Assembly (NCBI GenBank): GCA_910578085.1
Contig: CAJTPM010000002.1
Span: 121,934 to 185,933, forward strand
Direction: 5' to 3'
DNA length: 64,000 nucleotides
Origin: an uncultured Lachnospiraceae bacterium
Lineage (GTDB): Bacteria; Bacillota; Clostridia; Lachnospirales; Lachnospiraceae
The position numbers and the translations under genes are program-made. The first letter of the stretch is position 1. Every line of letters begins with the position of its first letter. Shown here piece after piece: positions 10,429-18,459 of the stretch. The notes below the pieces were generated by a model. The model was not told the origin of the DNA, ran no database searches, and saw only the letters and a list, made by a program, of their open reading frames with translations.

Positions 10429-13200
10429 ATGCCTTTTTGGGAGATTTTAGATACGATACTGCTAAAATCATTGGAACTTATATTTGAAACGGTTTATATG
10501 TTGGCGTATAGACTGATTGGTAATCCAGGATTATCCATAATTGTACTGAGTCTGTTTATGAATTTCATGGTACTTCCTCTGTATATGCGTGCGGATACCA
10601 TTCAGGAGGAAGAACATGCCCTGGAAAGGAAATTGCAAAAAGGAGTAGAACATATTAAGAAGACATTTACTGGCGATGAGCGGATGATGCTGTTGCAGAC
10701 TTATTACAGACAGAATCATTATAAGCCTGTCTATGTGTTGCGAAGTGCGGTCTCGCTGTTTCTGCAGATCCCATTTTTTATTGCCGCATATCGATTTTTG
10801 TCTGAATTGTCTCTTTTGCATGGAGTTTCTTTCGGGCCGATTGAGGATCTGAGCAGACAAGATGGATTGCTGCAGGTCGCGGGGGTTTCTGTTAACGTTT
10901 TACCAATTATCATGACTGCGGTGAATCTGGTATCCTGTGTCATCTTTACAAAAGGAAGCCCGGTAAAAGCAAAGATACAGCTTTATGCTATGGCGCTGTT
11001 TTTCCTGATATTTTTGTATACTTCCCCAGCGGGGCTTGTCTTTTACTGGACATTGAATAATGTGTTTTCACTGGTGAAGACTTGTTTTTATAAGCTGAAG
11101 AAACCGGGGAAAATTTTGGGGCTTATATTTACTGGCGGTGGTATTGCTATAGCTGTTTTAGGGCTTCTTGTGCGTCGGCCAGCGACAATGCGGAAAGCAA
11201 TGTTTATTGCAGGAATTGCTGTGCTGATGCAGGTGCCGCTTGTATGGAATATTTTGAAGGGAAAGGCAAAGGAGAAAAAGGTACAAATAAAAGGAAACAG
11301 TAAAGTATTCTTTTGTGGGACGGTTTTTCTGGCGATCCTGACAGGCGCTTTAATTCCGTCAGCAGTGATTAAAGCATCGCCATTAGAGTTTGTAAAGCTC
11401 ACAGACTATTATAATCCCATATGGTATATTGCGAGTTCTATCTGTCTTGCAGTTGGAATATTTGTGATATGGGCGGGGGTATTTTACTTTCTGGTAAAAC
11501 CTTCTGCAAGAGCGTATTTTGACAGGTTTGTATGGCTTTTGGCTGGTATGGCTGTGACGAATTATATGTTTTTTGGAAAAGATTTGGGTTTGTTGAGTGC
11601 TGAACTGACGTATGAAAAGGATCTGCAATTTGCCGGAGAAGATCAGCTGAAAAATATTGCTGTAATAATAGCGGTGATTGTTGTATTATATTTGGTGTAC
11701 AAATATAAGGAAAAATTTGCAGCAGATATATTGATTGCGGGTTCACTGGCGATCTTTTGTATGACAGCTGTGAATATAACAGGTATCAATACTGCTATGA
11801 ATAAAGTGAAAGAACGGGATCTGCAACGTTATACGGCAATTCCCGAACTAACTCTTAGCAAGACCGGTAAAAATGTGATAGTTCTTATGTTAGATCGGGC
11901 AGTAGGGGAATATATTCCGTATTTATTTCAGGAAAAACCGGAACTTGAAGAACAGTTTTCAGGATTTACGTATTATGCTAATACGATATCTTTTGGATCA
12001 CGAACAAAGCTTGGAGCACCGGTACTTTTTGGAGGGTATGAATATACGCCTGTAGAAATGAATATGCGGGATACAGAATTGCTGGTTGATAAACACAATG
12101 AGGCATTAAAGGTGATGCCAGTATTATTTGCACAAAATGGTTACCAGGTGACCGTTTGTGATCCGCCTTATGCGGGATATGAAGAAATACCTGATCTATC
12201 AATTTATGAGGGGTACCCGGGGATTGAGAGCTATATACTGAAGGGGAAATTTACTGAAGATTTAGACAATGAGCAGATGATAGAGAATCGGCACAGGAAC
12301 TTTTTTTGCTTTGGTATTCTAAAAATTGCACCTCTGTGTCTGCAGAAAACAATATATAATTATGGACTTTATAACCAGGCAAATACTTCACTTACTCTTG
12401 AGAGGAAGCAGGTGGCAAGAGACCTGTACCATTCAAATGGAGTAGATCAGGTTTTTATGGACAGTTATTATGTTTTGGATGCATTCCCTGATATTACAGT
12501 AACTGTAGAGGAGAATATCAATACATTTCTGATGATGACAAATGATGCGACACATGACCCAATTTTATTGCAGGAACCAGACTATGTACCGGCAATGGAA
12601 GTAGATAATGAAGAATTTGAGAAGTGCCACCAGGAAAGATATACGTACAATGGACATACACTGGTCATGACGTCAAATATACAGGCGGCTTCGTATCAGG
12701 TGAATATGGCAACGCTGATGCAGTTGGGAAGGTGGTTTGATTATATGCGCGAGGAAGGAGTTTATGATAATACAAGAATCATTCTGGTTGCGGATCATGG
12801 GAGAACCACTATTTATGAATCGGATGAGCATCGGCTTCAGGGACTTGATGATATTGTACGCTATTATCCTTTACTTATGATGAAGGATTTTGACAGTAAA
12901 GAGTTTACGACATCGGAAGAATTTATGACGAATGCGGATGTTCCGGCTCTTGCTGTGAAAGATACGATAAATGATCCGATAAATCCATTTACCGGAAAAG
13001 AAATAGGATATGGCGATAAAGCAGTAAATGCACAATATATTATTGTGTCAGAAGAATTTAGTGCATTAGAGAATAACGGTACCCAGTTTTTGCCATCAAA
13101 ATGGTATTCTGTGCATAGCGATATGCGGGATGCGTCTAACTGGAAACTATTGTCAGAGGAGGAGACAACATTTCCACCAACAGATAAAGAACAAAGATAA
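10429..13200 (+). CDS. YidC-sulfatase fusion protein, copy 5
   Basis: 923 residues from ATG 10429, which follows AGAAAGGAG; the in-frame TTG at 10411 has no good site. It has the same YidC/Oxa1-like domain (Asn at the insertase Arg position) plus membrane region plus sulfatase/LtaS-type domain (VLMLDRAVG, NDATHDP, VADHG). It differs at the active-site segment: RTKLGAPV, where copies 1-4 have TN followed by TP. The first Thr is kept but the second is Ala. If the second Thr is the nucleophile this copy would be inactive; if the first is (my preferred alignment with LtaS), it would still work. It is separated from copy 4 by 58 bases, the largest gap in the array, and followed 10 bases later by an rmlD-type gene, tying the array to rhamnose-containing glycan synthesis. 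Confidence 0.9.
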   Translation: MPFWEILDTILLKSLELIFETVYMLAYRLIGNPGLSIIVLSLFMNFMVLPLYMRADTIQEEEHALERKLQKGVEHIKKTFTGDERMMLLQTYYRQNHYKPVYVLRSAVSLFLQIPFFIAAYRFLSELSLLHGVSFGPIEDLSRQDGLLQVAGVSVNVLPIIMTAVNLVSCVIFTKGSPVKAKIQLYAMALFFLIFLYTSPAGLVFYWTLNNVFSLVKTCFYKLKKPGKILGLIFTGGGIAIAVLGLLVRRPATMRKAMFIAGIAVLMQVPLVWNILKGKAKEKKVQIKGNSKVFFCGTVFLAILTGALIPSAVIKASPLEFVKLTDYYNPIWYIASSICLAVGIFVIWAGVFYFLVKPSARAYFDRFVWLLAGMAVTNYMFFGKDLGLLSAELTYEKDLQFAGEDQLKNIAVIIAVIVVLYLVYKYKEKFAADILIAGSLAIFCMTAVNITGINTAMNKVKERDLQRYTAIPELTLSKTGKNVIVLMLDRAVGEYIPYLFQEKPELEEQFSGFTYYANTISFGSRTKLGAPVLFGGYEYTPVEMNMRDTELLVDKHNEALKVMPVLFAQNGYQVTVCDPPYAGYEEIPDLSIYEGYPGIESYILKGKFTEDLDNEQMIENRHRNFFCFGILKIAPLCLQKTIYNYGLYNQANTSLTLERKQVARDLYHSNGVDQVFMDSYYVLDAFPDITVTVEENINTFLMMTNDATHDPILLQEPDYVPAMEVDNEEFEKCHQERYTYNGHTLVMTSNIQAASYQVNMATLMQLGRWFDYMREEGVYDNTRIILVADHGRTTIYESDEHRLQGLDDIVRYYPLLMMKDFDSKEFTTSEEFMTNADVPALAVKDTINDPINPFTGKEIGYGDKAVNAQYIIVSEEFSALENNGTQFLPSKWYSVHSDMRDASNWKLLSEEETTFPPTDKEQR

Positions 13201-13210
13201 GGAGAGAGCA

Positions 13211-14074
13211 ATGAAAAAAATCATGATCACAGGCTGCAATGGACAGCTTGGCAGGGCATTAAACAGTTTATATGAGAAGGAGCAGAATATTGAGATCATC
13301 AATACGGACGTATTTCCGGGAGATCATATTACCCCGTTGGATATTACAGATGTCGATGCGGTGCTTTCTTTTGTAAAGGAGAGAAAACCGGATGCCATCA
13401 TTAACTGTGCTGCGCACACCAATGTGGACAAATGCGAGACGGATATCGATAATGCCTATAAGATCAATGCGGTAGGGCCGAGAAACCTGAGCCTGGCGGC
13501 AACGGAAACTGGGGCGAAACTCATGCATATTTCCACGGACTATGTATTTCCGGGGACAGAAAGCAGAGCGCTGACGGAGTTCGATGCGGTGGGGCCTGTG
13601 AGCATGTACGGAAAGACGAAACTGGCAGGGGAGAACTTTGTAAAGGAGTTCAGCGAAAAGCATTTTATTATTCGGACAGCATGGCTCTACGGCGACGGTA
13701 AAAATTTTGTGAAGACCATGCTGCGTCTGGCGCAGGATCATGACGAAGTGAGCGTTGTGAAGGATCAGTTCGGGACGCCCACCAGCGCTCTGGAACTGGC
13801 GAAAGCGATCAGATATCTGCTGCCCACGGAAAATTACGGTCTGTTTCACGGAACCTGTGAGGGGAGCTGCAGCTGGGCAGATTTTGCGGCGGAGATCTTC
13901 CGGCTTGCGAAGAAGTATACGAAAGTGAATTATATTACGACGGAGGAGTTTGCGTCGCCCACAAAGAGGCCGGCCTATTCCATTCTCGATAATTATATGC
14001 TGCGGCTGACAACAGATTTTACGTTTGCGCCCTGGCAGGAAGCGATAGCGGAATATATGAGAGACGCTTTTTGA
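13211..14074 (+). CDS. rfbD: dTDP-4-dehydrorhamnose reductase (RmlD/RfbD)
   Basis: 287 residues, normal length for RmlD. It is a short-chain dehydrogenase/reductase with a Rossmann GxxGxxG motif (ITGCNGQLG, residues 6-14), STD at 108-110 and YGKTK (Tyr133, Lys137). It catalyses the last step of dTDP-L-rhamnose synthesis, NADPH reduction of dTDP-4-keto-L-rhamnose, in the cytosol. The other rml genes are not in the window and may lie to the left or elsewhere. The start at 13211 follows AAGGAGAGAGCA; an upstream in-frame start would overlap copy 5. Its position directly behind the five fusion genes suggests the glycan they act on contains rhamnose. Its codons are richer in GC than those of the preceding array. 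Confidence 0.92.
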   Translation: MKKIMITGCNGQLGRALNSLYEKEQNIEIINTDVFPGDHITPLDITDVDAVLSFVKERKPDAIINCAAHTNVDKCETDIDNAYKINAVGPRNLSLAATETGAKLMHISTDYVFPGTESRALTEFDAVGPVSMYGKTKLAGENFVKEFSEKHFIIRTAWLYGDGKNFVKTMLRLAQDHDEVSVVKDQFGTPTSALELAKAIRYLLPTENYGLFHGTCEGSCSWADFAAEIFRLAKKYTKVNYITTEEFASPTKRPAYSILDNYMLRLTTDFTFAPWQEAIAEYMRDAF

Positions 14075-14088
14075 AAAGTGCTGGCATA

Positions 14089-14118
14089 TTGAACTGTCGG
14101 TAAACGGATTGCTAGGAT
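14089..14118 (+). promoter_or_regulatory. Possible internal sigma-A promoter
   Basis: TTGAAC, 18 bases, then TAGGAT, in the 86-base gap before the GT-C-like gene. The match to consensus is moderate, and no terminator is seen before it. It may give the next genes extra transcription. Confidence 0.25.
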
Positions 14119-14160
14119 AGAGAGTATGGAAAGTTTCCCGGGAAGAAAGAGGAAGGGGAG

Positions 14161-15759
14161 ATGAGTCAGATTAAACAGACCGTTCATTGGAATAAGAGAA
14201 AATGGAATGAGGTGGTTGTGGCCTTCTTTCTGGCGCTTGTGCCTATTATCTGTGCGTGGCTGTACTGCCTGATGGAGAGGCAGTATTTTTCCGGTATCTA
14301 TCTGCCTGCATCTGCCTGGAATGATGAGCTGTTCTACTATAAAATGACGGAAAGCGTATTGGCGCATGGCTATCCTCAGGGATATTTTGGATTTAATGAA
14401 AGCCATGGTCTGTATCTTTCCTTTGCGGCGTGGAGCCCTGTACTTTTGCTGTTCTGGGTCGTTTGGGGATTTTTATTCGGATGGAACCTGCTGTCGCCCA
14501 TGCTCTGCAATATTGCGTTACTATCTGTTTCCTTACTGCTGTTTGGCATACTGGTTAAGCCGGATAAAAAACAGGCTCTTTTGATCGGACTTTTGTATGG
14601 GACGTTCATACCGGTTACAAGATTTGCGCTTTCCTGCATTCCGGAGGCGGAACTGTTTGCACTTTTTATTTTATTTCTGGGATTAGCGGTGGCCTGCCAG
14701 AGAAAATATAGGGGGTGGATGACGGGGGGAATGTTTGCATTTGTTATGCTGATGACGTGGATGCGTCCCTATCTGATTTTGCTGTTATTGACGCCCGGGG
14801 TGCTGCTGGCCGGCAGGAGAGGAAAAAAAGCGTTTGTATGGACCGGAGGGATAGCGGTAGTAACCATGGCGGTTTATGCAATGATCAGTCATTATTTCAG
14901 TGCGCCCTATCTGGTAGATCTTTTTTATACGGAATGGATCAAAGTATATTTTGAGCAGGGGATACTGGCCGGCCTGCACTATACACTATGGAAACTGGGA
15001 ACATCGTTTGGAACTGTGGCCGAGCTGATCCGGGCGAATCTGACTGTGAAAAGCGGGCTGATTTCGGCGGCTGGTCTGTATTATCTGATTTTTCTTATGT
15101 TATTTACGTTACTCCTGGCGGGAGTTGTCCGAAGAGTTCTGTATAAGGACTGGAAGGGGTTTCTCCTGGAAGGACAGATGATATTATGTATGTCGGGATT
15201 TTTTGTGGCGGATCTTCTGATGTACAGGATACAGGAAGGGGGCAGGCATACTCTTGTTTATATTGCAGGATTTCTGGTTTGGCTGCCACTTGTGGATGTG
15301 AAGAAAAAAAGGCGGCCTGTTTTGTCATCTGGTGTCGCTGTGTTTCTGGCTGTTCTTTTTTTGACGCGAAGCGATATTCCCTATGAGTTTGCAGTTCCCT
15401 TTGACACAGAGGGAAAGCGGGAAGATCTGGGGCGGATGGCGGAGCAGCTTTCGGAATATATGGATCTGACCGGTGAAACACCAAATTATGACAATACTGT
15501 CATATGGACTTTCAGCGAAACGATAGGGGGTACGGCGGAAGTGACAGACTTTGGAGCTTACTATGCTGTTCCGGTGGGATTCGGCATCAATCTCTGCGAG
15601 GAATCATATCTGAATGAAAATCTGGAAAAACTGAAGAGCCGCTTTATTGGCGTAATTCCAGGCGGAGGTCTTGAGGAGCGCTGCATGGAAGCAGGAGGGG
15701 CAGAGATTGGCAGATGCAGGACTCTTGTTGTATATGATATGAGACCGGCAGATGATTAG
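14161..15759 (+). CDS. Polytopic membrane glycosyltransferase, GT-C-like
   Basis: 532 residues with about ten or more hydrophobic helices and a soluble C-terminal tail of roughly 120 residues. After the first helix an extracytoplasmic acidic motif is visible (WNDELFYYK, near residues 58-66), the kind of Asp-Glu pair that GT-C transferases of the ArnT/PMT type use to bind polyprenyl-phosphate sugar donors. It probably transfers a sugar from polyprenyl phosphate to a glycan outside the cell. The following gene encodes a GtrB-like enzyme that would make such a donor, so the two form a natural pair, comparable to GacL with GacI in streptococci. The start ATG at 14161 is preceded by GAGGAAGGGGAG. 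I cannot name the sugar. GT-C assignment is by topology and motif, not by close recognition. Confidence 0.65.
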   Translation: MSQIKQTVHWNKRKWNEVVVAFFLALVPIICAWLYCLMERQYFSGIYLPASAWNDELFYYKMTESVLAHGYPQGYFGFNESHGLYLSFAAWSPVLLLFWVVWGFLFGWNLLSPMLCNIALLSVSLLLFGILVKPDKKQALLIGLLYGTFIPVTRFALSCIPEAELFALFILFLGLAVACQRKYRGWMTGGMFAFVMLMTWMRPYLILLLLTPGVLLAGRRGKKAFVWTGGIAVVTMAVYAMISHYFSAPYLVDLFYTEWIKVYFEQGILAGLHYTLWKLGTSFGTVAELIRANLTVKSGLISAAGLYYLIFLMLFTLLLAGVVRRVLYKDWKGFLLEGQMILCMSGFFVADLLMYRIQEGGRHTLVYIAGFLVWLPLVDVKKKRRPVLSSGVAVFLAVLFLTRSDIPYEFAVPFDTEGKREDLGRMAEQLSEYMDLTGETPNYDNTVIWTFSETIGGTAEVTDFGAYYAVPVGFGINLCEESYLNENLEKLKSRFIGVIPGGGLEERCMEAGGAEIGRCRTLVVYDMRPADD

Positions 15760-15849
15760 TGTGAAAGTCCTGGCCTGGGAGAGCTATCGGACGGGAGAGG
15801 ACATTTTATTCAGAGAAAATGGATAAGGCTTGCTGCATGGAGGAAATTT

Positions 15850-16779
15850 ATGAAATTATTGAGTGTTGTCGTGCCCTGCTATAATGAAGAGGAGACAGTT
15901 GCTGATTTTTATACGGAAATTTTAAAAAATGAGTTGTTTTTCAAAGAAAAAGATCTGGACTTTGAGATCATTTATATAGATGATGGATCAAAGGATAAAA
16001 CAGTTGAGCAGATCAAAAGGCTCCATAAAGCGGATGGGCGTGTCCACATGGTTTCCTTTTCCAGAAATTTCGGAAAAGAAGCGGCCATGTACGCCGGATT
16101 TAAACATGCAAAGGGAGACTATGTGGTGACGATGGATGCGGATTTACAGGATCCGCCGTCCCTGTTGCCGGAGATGTTTTCCTATATTGAGAAAGGCTAT
16201 GATTCTGTGGCTACAAGGCGGGTGAGCAGAAAGGGAGAGCCGCCGGTCCGTTCTTTTTTTGCCAGGCTATTTTATCGACTGATGCGCAGGATATCCAAAA
16301 CGGAAATTGTGGACGGAGCCAGGGATTACCGCCTGATGACAAGACAGGTAGTGAATGCCATTTTATCCATAAAAGAATATAACCGTTTTACAAAAGGAAT
16401 ATATGGCTGGGTGGGATTTCAGACGAAGTGGCTGGAGTTTGAAAATATTGAGAGGAAAAAGGGAGAGACAAAGTGGTCTTTCTGGAAATTATTTGCCTAT
16501 TCGCTGGAAGGGATCATGGCATTTTCCACGGCGCCCCTTGCGTTCGCTTCTATTCTGGGCATCCTGTTCTGTGTTCTTGCGTTTTTTATGATCATAGTAA
16601 TCATCGTAAAGACGCTGGTCTTTGGAGATCCGACATCCGGCTGGCCTTCCATGATCTGTATTCTATGCCTGATCAGCGGCGTGCAGCTGTTTTGTATGGG
16701 CATTATAGGACAGTATCTGTCAAAAGCCTATATGGAAGTGAAAGAACGTCCGATTTATATTTGCAGGGAAGAGTTTTAA
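15850..16779 (+). CDS. Polyprenyl-phosphate glycosyltransferase, GT2 (GtrB/DPM1-like)
   Basis: 309 residues. An N-terminal GT-A domain begins VVPCYNEEETV (about 7-17), with DDGSKDKT and the metal-binding DADLQDPP near residue 96-103, followed by two C-terminal hydrophobic helices (about 225-300). This is the GtrB/YkcC/DPM1 layout: it moves a sugar from a nucleotide donor to undecaprenyl phosphate on the inner membrane face. The start ATG follows GGAGGAAATTT. It lies 90 bases after the GT-C-like gene that would use its product. No GtrA-type flippase is visible next to it. Family assignment is strong; the sugar is unknown. Confidence 0.85.
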   Translation: MKLLSVVVPCYNEEETVADFYTEILKNELFFKEKDLDFEIIYIDDGSKDKTVEQIKRLHKADGRVHMVSFSRNFGKEAAMYAGFKHAKGDYVVTMDADLQDPPSLLPEMFSYIEKGYDSVATRRVSRKGEPPVRSFFARLFYRLMRRISKTEIVDGARDYRLMTRQVVNAILSIKEYNRFTKGIYGWVGFQTKWLEFENIERKKGETKWSFWKLFAYSLEGIMAFSTAPLAFASILGILFCVLAFFMIIVIIVKTLVFGDPTSGWPSMICILCLISGVQLFCMGIIGQYLSKAYMEVKERPIYICREEF

Positions 16780-16837
16780 TAAGTGTTTCCTTAATTCCAC
16801 GGTTTTGCAGCAGGAAGTTTTACTAATGAGAAAAGTA

Positions 16838-16855
16838 TAACAACTGCAATTGTTA
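16838..16855 (+). promoter_or_regulatory. Imperfect 18-base palindrome, operator-like
   Basis: Two 9-base arms, TAACAACTG and CAATTGTTA, complementary at 8 of 9 positions, in the gap between the GtrB-like gene and the convergent Spo0A-like gene. The core AACAACTGCAAT resembles the palindrome before the XRE gene at 30200. No gene starts nearby, so a regulatory role is uncertain. Confidence 0.25.
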
Positions 16856-16876
16856 CGTTGATTACAGTTCAGTCAG

Positions 16877-16931
16877 CCGGGACAGAGATAAGATTTTCAG
16901 GAGATCCTGAAAGATTTTGTCTCTGCCCCGG
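16877..16931. terminator. Long imperfect hairpin between convergent genes
   Basis: An inverted repeat of about 26 bases per arm (outer ends CCGGG and CCCGG, inner CAGGA/TCCTG) lies 16 bases past the stop of the minus-strand Spo0A-like gene. A few mismatches and one bulge interrupt it. There is no good T-run on either side, so it may be a weak bidirectional terminator or an RNA-stability element rather than a classical intrinsic terminator. Confidence 0.45.
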
Positions 16932-16947
16932 TATCCGCTTCATCTGC

Positions 16948-17325
16948 TTACAGATCTCTCAGATCCAACCTGATCTTATCAGCAATTCTTGCAATATACT
17001 CACTGTTTGTGGGACGGCCCTTGCCTGTCCCGACGGAATAACCGAACAGTTCCTCAAAGGTATCGACATTTCCCCTTGTCCATGATACTTCAATGGCGTT
17101 TCGAATGGCACGTTCGACTTTCTGGTCTGTTGTTTTAAATCTCTTTGCTACGGTAGGATATAATAGTTTTGTGACGCTGCTGACAGCTTCCATATCCTTA
17201 CCGGAGAGGATGATAGCCTCTCTTAAGTAATGATACCCTTTCAGATGAGCCGGAATTCCCATATCCAGCATGATCCTGGTGACGTAGCGCTCCAGATCGA
17301 CCTCATTCATGTTTGCAATGTCCAT
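16948..17325 (-). CDS. Orphan Spo0A C-terminal-domain DNA-binding protein
   Basis: 125 residues that make up essentially only the Spo0A C-terminal effector domain. The stretch YVTRIMLDMGIPAHLKGYHY and, later, LYPTVAKRF and VERAIRNAIEVSW follow the pattern of the Spo0A DNA-binding helices, and TNSEYIARIADKIR matches the C-terminal part. There is no receiver domain, so no phosphorylation control is expected. It could bind 0A-box-like sites and interfere with or mimic Spo0A. The start ATG follows GAAAGGGGAA. The gene points against the flanking glycan genes. A TTTGTCGCG sequence, 7 of 9 to the 0A box, lies about 92 bases upstream. Fold assignment is confident; its role is unknown. Confidence 0.85.
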   Translation of the reverse strand: MDIANMNEVDLERYVTRIMLDMGIPAHLKGYHYLREAIILSGKDMEAVSSVTKLLYPTVAKRFKTTDQKVERAIRNAIEVSWTRGNVDTFEELFGYSVGTGKGRPTNSEYIARIADKIRLDLRDL

Positions 17326-17407
17326 GATTCAAATTCCCCTTTCAAATTATGGCTGTAGTTAATATGTTACGCATTTTCTGTAGGAAAATGTTTCCTGCTA
17401 TCAATAT

Positions 17408-17425
17408 AGTATAATATTTGTCGCG
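17408..17425. promoter_or_regulatory. Divergent -10-like AT stretch with 0A-box-like site
   Basis: TATAAT on the plus strand (17410-17415) overlaps TATACT on the minus strand (17408-17413). TTTGTCGCG (17417-17425) differs from the Spo0A box TTTGTCGAA at two positions. Neither -10 has a good -35. This is a possible control point for the Spo0A-like gene. Confidence 0.3.
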
Positions 17426-17496
17426 TTTTGAAAAGTGTAAGTTATCGCATTTTTTCAGGAGAAAAATCAGAAATTGGGAATAATTGTGAATAAAAG

Positions 17497-17525
17497 ATGA
17501 CGAATGGGAAGTTCTGTGGTAAGAT
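17497..17525 (+). promoter_or_regulatory. Probable sigma-A promoter of exopolysaccharide operon
   Basis: ATGACG, 17 bases, then TAAGAT, about 60 bases before the first gene of the operon that starts at 17589. Each hexamer matches consensus at four of six positions. The rest of the 263-base gap holds the Spo0A-like gene's upstream region. Confidence 0.4.
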
Positions 17526-17588
17526 AGTAATGATTTTTATGTATTGTTTCAGGCGGATATCCTGACAGAGGAACAGGAGTTTTAAGTT

Positions 17589-18386
17589 ATGGCAGTTATT
17601 TCTGCAGCTGACAGCGGATTTGTGAGTATTATCATACCGGTTCACAATGCGGAAAAGTTTATAAGGGATACGATAGACTGTGTTCGGGCGCAAACCTGTC
17701 GGAACTGGGAATTATTATTGATTGAAGACGGTTCTACGGATCATACTATGAATGTGACGACAGATTATCTGGAAAAGATTCAGGATGATCGGATACGACT
17801 GATGAAGCGGGAGATCAGATCGCCTGAGGAGAGAAGCTTTGGGGCGGCAAGAGCACGCAATTTGGGTATTTCGATGGCTCAGGGCAGATATATTGCTTAT
17901 CTTGATGCGGACGATTACTGGCGGGCGGACAAGCTGGAAAAGGAGCTTGCTTTTTTACAGGAAAAGCAGGCGGGATTTGTGTTTACGGGATATGAATTCG
18001 GGGATGAGAATGCCAGGGGAACCGGAAAGGTCGTACATGTGCCGGAGACGCTGAACTATGAGCAGGCGTTGGCGAACACGACGATCTTTACGTCTACAGT
18101 GATGTTTGATACGGAAAAGATTGAAAAGTCCCTGATAGAGATGCCCTGTATAAAAAGCGAGGATACCGCAAGCTGGTGGAAGATATTAAAAACGGGTGTG
18201 ACTGCCTATGGGCTTGATGAAAATCTTGTTGTTTACAGAAGAGCCGGAAAGTCGTTGTCTTCCAATAAAATAGAGGCGCTTCGGCGTATCTGGAATCTGT
18301 ATCGGCAGGCGGCAGGGCTTTCTGTTTTTTCCAGTGCCTGTCACTTTGTGCCATGGGCATATCGGGCGGTAAGGAGAAGAATGTAA
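17589..18386 (+). CDS. Glycosyltransferase family 2
   Basis: 265 residues. GT-A nucleotide-binding start VSIIIPVHNAEKF (about 14-26), EDGSTDHT and the metal-binding DADDYW near residue 117-122. It transfers a sugar from a nucleotide donor to a lipid-linked or growing glycan at the cytosolic face. There are no membrane helices. The start ATG is preceded by GGAACAGGAG. It is the first gene of the operon running to about 34 kb and lies 73 bases ahead of the sugar-1-phosphate transferase. Donor and acceptor cannot be read from the sequence. Confidence 0.85.
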   Translation: MAVISAADSGFVSIIIPVHNAEKFIRDTIDCVRAQTCRNWELLLIEDGSTDHTMNVTTDYLEKIQDDRIRLMKREIRSPEERSFGAARARNLGISMAQGRYIAYLDADDYWRADKLEKELAFLQEKQAGFVFTGYEFGDENARGTGKVVHVPETLNYEQALANTTIFTSTVMFDTEKIEKSLIEMPCIKSEDTASWWKILKTGVTAYGLDENLVVYRRAGKSLSSNKIEALRRIWNLYRQAAGLSVFSSACHFVPWAYRAVRRRM

Positions 18387-18459
18387 AAACTTTTTTATAC
18401 TTCGAAACATCGATAGATTATAGATAAATTTAATCAGGAAGTCAGTAAAGGAACAGATA

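Noticed and set aside
13268..13849. Minus-strand open frame of 193 codons
   Set aside because: Antisense to rfbD, whose catalytic motifs are clear; composition is that of a shadow frame.
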